The notes below the pieces were generated by a model. The model was not told the origin of the DNA, made no database searches, and saw nothing but the letters and a program-made list of their open reading frames with translations. This document shows positions 23,530 through 29,301 of a stretch of DNA of 29,301 bases, in pieces (the first letter of the stretch is position 1; every line of letters starts with the position of its first letter). The DNA comes from Verrucomicrobiaceae bacterium UBA7681 (GTDB lineage: Bacteria > Verrucomicrobiota > Verrucomicrobiia > Verrucomicrobiales > Verrucomicrobiaceae), in NCBI GenBank assembly GCA_002482965.1, contig DLGZ01000054.1, positions 143,020 to 172,320 on the forward strand. The letters are read 5' to 3'. Both the position numbers and the translations under genes were made by a program.

Positions 23530-23571
23530 ACCAGACCGCACATGGAATGTGCGGACCACGCCACGCTGGGT
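23530..23571. repeat. Dispersed repeat, copy B (perfect hairpin)
   Basis: ACCAGACCGCACATGGAATG leads into a perfect hairpin: CCGCACAT pairs with ATGTGCGG around a GGA loop (23537-23555). It is followed by ACCACGCCACGCTGGGT. It is nearly identical to copy A at 12492-12534 and lies in the convergent gap between the GcvH-like gene and the large cytochrome gene. Confidence 0.85.
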
Positions 23572-23602
23572 TGTGACCCGCGTTTGACCATTTCGGAGTT
23601 CT

Positions 23603-26600
23603 CTATTTCCCGAGGAGGAAGGCGAGGAGATCGGCCATTTGGTCCTTGTTGATGGCGGCTTCGAGGCCGACGGGCATGAGGGTGCGGTCGAGGGACTTCA
23701 TTTCTTTGATGGCGCTGCGAGCGATGGTTTCCTTGGCTCCGCCCATCATGGCGAGAACGATGCTGTCGCTGGTTTCGGCTTGGATGAGGCCGGAGAGGGT
23801 GCGGCCGTCTTTGGTTTCGACGGTGTAGGCGCTCCAGCGGGCCTCGAACATGCGGTTGGGATCGAGGATGTCTGAGAGAAGGCCTTCGGGGGGCTTCACT
23901 TTGACGTCGGAAAGCGGTGGGCCGACATCGACGCCGAGGGTGCCGTGCTTGTGGCAGGTGATGCAGATGGTGGCGAAGACCTGCTGGCCCTTTTTGGCGT
24001 CGCCTTTCATCGTGGTGGCGGCCATGTAGTCCTTCACCACTTTCGCGCGGTCGCTGCTGGCTTCGCCGAAGAGTTTCTTGGCGAGTTCGGGCATCTCGCC
24101 GGTGCCGCGCTGATAGCGCCAGCGGGTTTCGACATCGACCCATGCGGTGGGGTACTCGCCTTTCTCCATGCGCTTGAACAGATCGAGGGCGGTGGTGGCG
24201 TTGGCGGTTAGCATGGGCACGAGGGCGAGTTTGAGCGCGGGTCCGGCTTTTGGCAGGAGTTCGTAGATGAGCGGTGCGGTGCTGGTGGCGGCGTATTTCT
24301 TCAGCAGGGCCAGGGCGGCGGTCGACAGTTCCTGGGGCTGGTTGGTGGTGAGCAGGGTCTTCACGACTGGCTGCACGGCGTCCCATTTGCGCTGGCCGAG
24401 GAGGGGCATGACGGCGAGACGTTGGTCGAGCGGCGCTTTGGGATCGGCGATGATTCCATCGATCTCGGATTGCAGTGTCGCGATTTCTTTGACGGCGTCT
24501 TCGTGGCCTTTGGGCAGCTTGGCGAGACCTTGCAGCAAAGCAGGTTTCCACCAGAGGAGTTTGCCGGGTTCTTTTTGCAGCAGGGAAAGCAGGGCTGTCA
24601 CGTCTTCAGCGTCTGCATCAGCGAGGGCACCCGTGGTAAACGTGCGCACTGTCGTGCTGCGAGTTTCGGAGAAGGTTTTGAAGAAGTCATCGCCGAGGGA
24701 ACTGAGGATGTGGCCCATCTGCTTGCTGGCGGAGGAGGCGACCATTTTTGCCATCCATGGGTCTTCTGGATACTTCGCAATGAGAGCAGCGAGTGCTTTG
24801 GCATCAGTGACGCCTTGAGCTTTAAGAAAGGCCGAGCGCTCGGGGTGCTCGGGTGGAACCTCGCCCCAGCCGACTTCAGGAATGGCGTGGTATTTGCCGG
24901 GGGTCTTGGTGATGAGAGTTTTTGTTCCATTCGGCACCACGCGCCAGATGCGGCCTTCGTTTTCGCCCTGGCGCATGTCGTGGGTTTTGACGAACTCTTC
25001 AGGGAAGAAGCGAGCGTGGTCGATCCAGCGGCGGTAGATGTCGCAGATGTAGATGGCACCGTCGGGGCCGGTGGTGAAATTGACGGGGCGGCTCCATTCA
25101 TCGCTGCTGCGGAAGAATTCGGTGCGGTCGCCGACGCGGGTGGCTTTGAGTGAAGCGCCGTTGGGTTCGACCTTGTAACGGGTCACGAGCTGGCCGGTGG
25201 GATCGGGGACGAAGACGTTATTTTTCAACTCGGGCATGAGCGGACCGCGATAGACGCCCAGGCCGGAACAAGCGGTGTTTGTGCCGGCATGGGCATCTGC
25301 GGTGGTGTGGGTGATTTGGAGCGGGAAGACTCGGGTCTCCGCGCCGAAGGGGGCGATGTCTTCGAAGTTCTGCGTGATGCCTGCGTGGGGATTGCGCAGC
25401 ATGGTCTCGTAGGGCATGACGGTGAACATGAGGGGATTGCGGTTCGAGCAGTAGAAGTGGTGGCCCCAGTCGTCGAAGGCACCACCATACTGGCCTTTGC
25501 CACCGGTGGGGGTGATCGTGTCAGTGCGGGGATCCCATTTGAAATTGCTGCCGGGGATGTTCACGATGTCCTTCGGCTTGTCGGCGGGATAGATCTCGCG
25601 GGCATCGAGTCCGTTGTTGAAATGCACGCAGCCGTCGAGCCCCCAGCGTGGGGCGCTGACTTGAAGCTGGGCGTGCTTTGGATTGAAGCCTTTGATGAGT
25701 GATTTGATTTCGTCGGCCTTGCCATCACCATCGGTGTCTTTGAGGAAAAGAATCTGGGAGCGCGTGGTGGCGATGAGACCGCCGTTGTAGGGGAGAAGGC
25801 CCTGCACGTTGTCCATATGGTCGGCAAAGGTGACGGCCTTGTCCATGCGGCCATCGCCGTCTTCATCGGTGAGGAGTTGGATGCGTGAGAGCCAGGGATC
25901 GCCGGGGTTTGGCGGGCCGAGGGGGTAGTCGCGCATGTCAGCCACATACATGCGGCCCTGCGCGTCCCAGGTGCATTCGACGGGATCGAGAATGAGGGGT
26001 TCGGCGGCGACGAGCTGGACTTCATAGTCGCCATCGAGCTGGATGCGCTTCATGGACTCCTCGGGGGAGAGTGCTTTTTCTTGTCCGTCGCGCACGCTGA
26101 CATCGCTGCCGCCGCTGGCCTGGATGGCGGCCCACTTTTCTTTGAACTCGCCCAGGGGATAAAGCTCATAGCGGCGCACGATCATTTCTGCGCCTTCGGT
26201 TTGCAGGAGGATTTTGCCTTCGGCGGGTTTGCAGTCGAAGGCTTCGTTCACCATCGCGCCATTGACGAAGTATTGCAGGGTGTCGCCTTTGGCGATGACT
26301 TCGAGGCGGTTCCATTCGCCGGAGGGGGATTCGACATCGTTCTTGCCACGGAAGCCGACTTTGTCCGCCCAGTCTTCATCGCGGTGTTTCCAATTGATGC
26401 GGCCCTTGGTCACGGTCTGACGTGGCTCGCCTTGCTTCCAGATTTTTTCTTTGTCGCGGTCCAGCGTGTACTCGGAGGAGAGGGAGGTGATGAGTTCGGT
26501 ACCGTCTGCGAGCTTGGGTGAGAGCACGAGAATGTCGCCGACGCCGCCTTCGATGATCTGGGCTTCGATGCTGGCCATCCAGGTGTCGGTGTAAGCGCCG

Positions 26601-26950
26601 TGCGGGCCGTAACCATGAAGGAGGATGCCGTTGTCCTTGGCGGCCTTCTCGCGCTTGCCCCAGGTTTTGGTGCCCCACTTGAATTCGAGCACGAGGTGGT
26701 AGTCGCGGAAATTTTCCTTGGTGGCGACGTAGCCGTAGCCACGGCCGCTGATGTGAAAGGTGCCATCGGCGGCAAAGGTCCAGATGTCCTTGGGATCGTC
26801 ATGGAAGTCAGCCTTGGGATTGACGTGGTGATCGACGTTGCCGGATTTGATCACCTCCAGGAGGTTGATCTTCGATTTGACGGGTTCGATGGCCGGGAGA
26901 AGGCCGCTGGAACAGACCGAAAGGATGAACAGGAATGAGAGGAGGCGCAT
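23603..26950 (-). CDS. Secreted DUF1080 / membrane-bound-dehydrogenase propeller / cytochrome c fusion
   Basis: 1115 residues with a signal peptide (MRLLSFLFILSVCSSGLLPA). Domains in order: DUF1080 (3-keto-disaccharide-hydrolase-like lectin fold, about 45-270, GTFHISGRGYGYVATKENF to VRRYELYPLGEF); a beta-propeller of the PVC membrane-bound dehydrogenase type (about 305-705, LDPVECTWDAQGRMYVADMRDYP, AIYICDIYRRWIDH); a helical HEAT-like region (about 720-930); and a C-terminal cytochrome c domain with heme motif CITCH (996-1000). Such fusions are characteristic of Planctomycetes and Verrucomicrobia and are thought to oxidise sugars outside the cytoplasm, passing electrons to heme. The exact substrate is unknown. 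It stands alone, with a 144-base convergent gap on one side and a 547-base gap on the other. Confidence 0.93.
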   Translation of the reverse strand: MRLLSFLFILSVCSSGLLPAIEPVKSKINLLEVIKSGNVDHHVNPKADFHDDPKDIWTFAADGTFHISGRGYGYVATKENFRDYHLVLEFKWGTKTWGKREKAAKDNGILLHGYGPHGAYTDTWMASIEAQIIEGGVGDILVLSPKLADGTELITSLSSEYTLDRDKEKIWKQGEPRQTVTKGRINWKHRDEDWADKVGFRGKNDVESPSGEWNRLEVIAKGDTLQYFVNGAMVNEAFDCKPAEGKILLQTEGAEMIVRRYELYPLGEFKEKWAAIQASGGSDVSVRDGQEKALSPEESMKRIQLDGDYEVQLVAAEPLILDPVECTWDAQGRMYVADMRDYPLGPPNPGDPWLSRIQLLTDEDGDGRMDKAVTFADHMDNVQGLLPYNGGLIATTRSQILFLKDTDGDGKADEIKSLIKGFNPKHAQLQVSAPRWGLDGCVHFNNGLDAREIYPADKPKDIVNIPGSNFKWDPRTDTITPTGGKGQYGGAFDDWGHHFYCSNRNPLMFTVMPYETMLRNPHAGITQNFEDIAPFGAETRVFPLQITHTTADAHAGTNTACSGLGVYRGPLMPELKNNVFVPDPTGQLVTRYKVEPNGASLKATRVGDRTEFFRSSDEWSRPVNFTTGPDGAIYICDIYRRWIDHARFFPEEFVKTHDMRQGENEGRIWRVVPNGTKTLITKTPGKYHAIPEVGWGEVPPEHPERSAFLKAQGVTDAKALAALIAKYPEDPWMAKMVASSASKQMGHILSSLGDDFFKTFSETRSTTVRTFTTGALADADAEDVTALLSLLQKEPGKLLWWKPALLQGLAKLPKGHEDAVKEIATLQSEIDGIIADPKAPLDQRLAVMPLLGQRKWDAVQPVVKTLLTTNQPQELSTAALALLKKYAATSTAPLIYELLPKAGPALKLALVPMLTANATTALDLFKRMEKGEYPTAWVDVETRWRYQRGTGEMPELAKKLFGEASSDRAKVVKDYMAATTMKGDAKKGQQVFATICITCHKHGTLGVDVGPPLSDVKVKPPEGLLSDILDPNRMFEARWSAYTVETKDGRTLSGLIQAETSDSIVLAMMGGAKETIARSAIKEMKSLDRTLMPVGLEAAINKDQMADLLAFLLGK

Positions 26951-27164
26951 GAGGAGAGTACGGCGGGGGTGAGCGTATCATTACGGCCTGGGGGGCGATG
27001 ATGCAGACACGATTGAGGCCAAACTTGGTGCTTTTGTGACGGGAGGGGGGCGTGTTCGTGGTTCCTTGTTCTTGGTTGCATGAGGTTCGCCTGCCCAGCC
27101 GGCGTTATTATAGCGCATCGCAAAACTCATTTCAGGCATGGTCGAGCCTGGGGACGTTCGGTTT

Positions 27165-27202
27165 GCCGCAGAGGGGCAAAGGTGCAGAGGTGGCAGAGAC
27201 GG
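27165..27202. repeat. Degenerate GCAGAGG repeat
   Basis: Successive units GCAGAGGG, GCAAAGGT, GCAGAGGTG and GCAGAGAC form a short imperfect array with a period of eight to nine bases. Arrays of this style are frequent intergenic filler in PVC genomes. Confidence 0.6.
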
Positions 27203-27300
27203 AATTTACTCTCTGCTCACTCTCCATCTCCGCTCCTCGGCTGCAAATTGAAGGTCCCTTCGCCTTCCAAAGGACGTGCTGAAGAGCATCTCCCTGCACG

Positions 27301-27323
27301 CTTCCGAAAATCAGTTTCGGAAG
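27301..27323. repeat. Perfect 9-bp inverted repeat
   Basis: CTTCCGAAA and TTTCGGAAG are exact reverse complements separated by ATCAG. No flanking T-run on either strand. It lies 174 bases past the nspC stop and 350 bases from the cytochrome gene start. Confidence 0.7.
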
Positions 27324-27434
27324 ACGCTATAGCACTTGCTTTAGCATGCTGGGTAATGCGCCATGAACCGGCTAAGGCCTGAACTGCAAAACGTGCGCTG
27401 TGGACTGCGGAGCGATGGGCGTGGGCGGAGTGCT

Positions 27435-27452
27435 GCGGGCTCGGAGGCCCGC
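27435..27452. repeat. G+C-rich hairpin (GCGGGC / GCCCGC)
   Basis: GCGGGCTCGGAGGCCCGC forms a 6-bp stem with loop TCGGAG. A further inverted pair, AGGGGC (27459-27464) with GCCCCT (27479-27484), follows. Located 14 to 63 bases past the nspC stop on the minus strand, so either could act in termination, although no U-run is seen. Confidence 0.5.
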
Positions 27453-27497
27453 GCTCCCAGGGGCTTGTTGTGGCTCGGGCCCCTAGACCGAGGCGCT

Positions 27498-28694
27498 CTA
27501 CGAGAGCTTGTTGCGGAAGTCGGGGTAGCCGAAGCGGCGGACGACGCGGTATTCCTGGGTGGCGGGATCGTAGATGGCGATGTCGGGATGGGGGACGCCA
27601 TTGAAGGTGGTCGTTTTGACCATGGTATAATGTGCCATGTCGGCGAAGACGAGGCGCTGGCCGATGCGCAGGGGCTCGGGGAAGGAGAAGCCGCTGAGAA
27701 CATCGCCGGCGAGGCAGGACATGCCGCCCATTTTGTACTCGTAGGGATGCTCGCCTGATAGCCCCGCGCCGAAAATGTGGGGCCGGTAGGGCATCTCCAG
27801 CGTGTCGGGCATGTGGGCGGTGGCGGAGATGTCGAGGATGGCGGTGGGGACCGGTGCCTCGATAATGTCCTGCACTTCGGCGATGAGGTAGCCGGTGTTC
27901 AAACCTGCGGCTTCGCCGGGCTCGATGTAAACGTCTTTGCCCCATTTCTCGCGGAAGGTGCGGAGGACGCGGATGAGTCGCTCGACGTCGTAGTCCTTGC
28001 GGGTGATGTGGTGGCCGCCGCCCATGTTGACCCATTGCACCTGTTTGAGGAGTTTGGGAAAGCGCTGCTCGACGGCGGCGACGGTGCGCTCCAGGACATC
28101 GGAGTCTTGTTCGCAGAGGGCATGGAAGTGGAGGCCTTCGATGCCGGTGAGGTCTTCGTCTTCGAGGAGATCGGAACGGATGCCGAGACGGCAGCCGGGG
28201 GAGCAGGGATCGTAGAGGGAGACTTCGACTTCGGAGTGCTCGGGGTTTACGCGGATGCCGGGGCTGGGGGCGTGGCCGGTAGCGGCTTTGGCGGCATCGA
28301 GCATGGGCTTGAACTTCCGGAACTGTGCGAGCGAGTTGAAGCTGAGGTGATGGGCGATGGGAATGATCTCGCGCATCTCGGCTTCTTTGAAGGCGGGCGC
28401 ATAGACGTGCACTTCCTTGCCGAATTCCTGGGCCAGCAGCGCTTCGTTCAAGCCGCTGGCGCAGCAGCCGCTGAGGTAGTCGCGCATGATCGGGAAGACG
28501 CTGAACATGGAGAAGCCTTTCAGCGCGAGGAGCACGCGGGCACCGGATTCACTCTGCACGCGGGCGAGCTTTTCCATGTTCTGCCGCAGCAGCGCCACGT
28601 CCACCACATAGGCGGGGGTCTCGATGGCGTTGATGTCGAACGAAGGAGCGGGCTGTTCGTAAACGTGCGGAGGCGTGAAGTCGGTGGATGCCAT
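27498..28694 (-). CDS. nspC: Carboxynorspermidine decarboxylase NspC
   Basis: 398 residues of the fold-III alanine-racemase-like decarboxylase family. The PLP-binding lysine is K59 in LLALKGFS. Further hallmarks are the RVNPEHSEVEV and CSPGCRLGI stretches (substrate and dimer contacts), LHFHALCEQD, the phosphate-binding VNMGGGHHITR, EPGEAAGLNTG, and the C-terminal GMSCLAGDVLSGF containing the cysteine donated across the dimer. NspC decarboxylates carboxynorspermidine or carboxyspermidine to norspermidine or spermidine. The partner dehydrogenase is not in the window. Cytoplasmic. The call is firm; whether norspermidine or spermidine is made cannot be told. Confidence 0.95.
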   Translation of the reverse strand: MASTDFTPPHVYEQPAPSFDINAIETPAYVVDVALLRQNMEKLARVQSESGARVLLALKGFSMFSVFPIMRDYLSGCCASGLNEALLAQEFGKEVHVYAPAFKEAEMREIIPIAHHLSFNSLAQFRKFKPMLDAAKAATGHAPSPGIRVNPEHSEVEVSLYDPCSPGCRLGIRSDLLEDEDLTGIEGLHFHALCEQDSDVLERTVAAVEQRFPKLLKQVQWVNMGGGHHITRKDYDVERLIRVLRTFREKWGKDVYIEPGEAAGLNTGYLIAEVQDIIEAPVPTAILDISATAHMPDTLEMPYRPHIFGAGLSGEHPYEYKMGGMSCLAGDVLSGFSFPEPLRIGQRLVFADMAHYTMVKTTTFNGVPHPDIAIYDPATQEYRVVRRFGYPDFRNKLS

Positions 28695-29100
28695 GGAGGC
28701 GCGGAGAATAGCGGCTCATACCGGCCTCGCAAGAAGGTCTCGTGCGATGTTCACGCGGCAGTGTGACAAAAATCACACAGAGCGCTCAAGCGTGAACCCC
28801 ATGCCCGGTTAGCATATTGTGGAGATTGCGTATGATCTCCCGCGTCCCTTCAGGACGCGACCTTCGGTGAGCAGGGTTCATTCTGCATGACCCAGGGCTT
28901 GCTGCGCTGCGCCCTGGGCTGAGTCCGGCGGCCCTTCAGGCCGCGAATGCAGATCATGAATGGTGGGTATGCGCTCTCCACCACTCATGCAGTTTTCCTC
29001 CTGCTGCCAATCAGTGAGCTCCATCCTTGGGGTTGCACCCAAGCATTCCTTGAGAGCAACCCTAGCATCCTTGATGCTGCAAAATAGATGACTAACGAGA
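28695..29100. other. 406-base gene-free stretch with a hairpin cluster
   Basis: No coding region supported. From 28821 to 29078 there are six inverted repeats in a row: 28821-28840 (GGAGAT/ATCTCC), 28841-28859 (CGCGTCC/GGACGCG, loop CTTCA), 28891-28918 (CCCAGGGC/GCCCTGGG), 28928-28944 (GCGGCC/GGCCGC, loop CTTCA), 29026-29043 (CTTGGG/CCCAAG) and 29064-29078 (AGCATC/GATGCT). The left part (28695-28820) should hold the nspC promoter. It resembles a decayed repeat element rather than a single terminator. Confidence 0.65.
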
Positions 29101-29301
29101 CTAGCGCACGACGCGTGCGCCGCCGCCGCCGATGGTCTTTTCGACTTCCTTGCGGGTGGCCATGGAGGTATCGCCGGGAGTGGTGGAGGCGAGAGCGCCG
29201 TGGGCAGCACCGTATTCGACGGCTTTCTGGGCATCGTTGAATTCCAGGAAACCGAACTGCACGCCGGAGGCGAAGCTGTCGCCGCCGCCGACGCGGTCGA
29301 G
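29101..29301 (-). CDS. kdgK: 2-keto-3-deoxygluconate kinase, PfkB family (5' part outside window)
   Basis: Only the last 66 residues are in the window; the gene continues past the right edge. They begin LDRVGGGDSFASGVQFGFLE, which is the PfkB second signature with the catalytic aspartate in GGGDSF, followed by AVEYGAAHGALASTTPGDTSMATRKEVE and a glycine-rich terminus ending ARVVR. The AHGAL.TTPGDTSMA pattern is typical of KDG kinases, which phosphorylate 2-keto-3-deoxygluconate. This is the step after altronate dehydratase, whose gene is at 19361-21010. Family is secure and KDG specificity is likely. Confidence 0.85.
   Translation of the reverse strand, partial: LDRVGGGDSFASGVQFGFLEFNDAQKAVEYGAAHGALASTTPGDTSMATRKEVEKTIGGGGARVVR

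Larger units (their letters stand above)
26951..27497. other. 547-base gene-free stretch with repeats and hairpins
   Basis: No convincing coding region or RNA gene. The open frames here are short and without codon bias. It holds a degenerate GCAGAGG array (27165-27202), a perfect 9-bp hairpin (27301-27323), and a G+C-rich hairpin (27435-27452). The promoter of the cytochrome gene should lie near its left end and the nspC terminator near its right end, but neither is clear. Confidence 0.6.

Noticed and set aside
23490..24551. 353-codon minus-strand frame overlapping the cytochrome c gene's C-terminus
   Set aside because: Extremely arginine/histidine-rich product, an out-of-frame shadow of the cytochrome gene.
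26951..27497. Insertion-sequence remnant in the long gap
   Set aside because: No transposase fragment or terminal inverted repeats with target duplication could be identified.
28821..29078. tRNA or small structured RNA gene in the hairpin cluster
   Set aside because: No cloverleaf, TTCGAATC-type T-loop or known RNA consensus could be found; the stems are separate simple hairpins.

Overview
The window reads as a chromosomal segment of a Verrucomicrobiota bacterium, most likely the Verrucomicrobiaceae (Prosthecobacter/Verrucomicrobium type). This is inferred from gene content: a fused DUF1080 / membrane-bound-dehydrogenase propeller / cytochrome c protein of the PVC superphylum, a secreted FAD-dependent oxidoreductase with an EF-hand, a PL6 lyase, carboxynorspermidine decarboxylase, high G+C, mostly weak Shine-Dalgarno sites, and short intergenic repeats. 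No transposase, tRNA, rRNA or CRISPR array was seen.

Layout. 1-3605: acetylxylan-esterase-like protein (cut by the left edge), a phosphodiester-glycosidase-like protein, and a convergent FAD oxidoreductase. 3656-6730: compact minus-strand cluster thiL - small membrane protein - tsaE - tsaB - SMP-30 lactonase (thiamine kinase, two t6A tRNA-modification subunits, a sugar lactonase). 6852-7863: superoxide dismutase and a small unknown protein separated by a strong hairpin. 8058-12430: a 1404-residue DUF4062-NACHT-multipass membrane-TPR protein, NLR-like in layout, with a decayed second DUF4062 gene start directly after its stop codon. 12661-15762: lipoprotein, uvrC, DUF4126 membrane protein. 15974-19309: DUF2237 protein, PL6 polysaccharide lyase, a Phd/YefM-YoeB toxin-antitoxin pair, VOC protein, unknown protein. 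19361-23458: altronate-dehydratase family enzyme, a one-chain ABC transporter with eroded ATPase motifs, an orphan GcvH-like lipoyl protein. 23603-29301: the large PVC cytochrome c protein, nspC, and the 3' end of a 2-keto-3-deoxygluconate kinase gene.

How the genes fit together. Polysaccharide use is a recurring theme: acetyl esterase, PL6 lyase, SMP-30 lactonase, altronate dehydratase and KDG kinase could feed uronates to 2-keto-3-deoxygluconate and on to its 6-phosphate, although the genes are scattered rather than one operon. The most unusual locus is the membrane NACHT-TPR gene with its tandem paralogue remnant, which looks like a fast-evolving accessory (possibly defence) locus. Intergenic spaces carry several families of short tandem repeats and hairpins, including a repeat of about 43 bp present twice and hairpins sharing a CCTTCAGG core.
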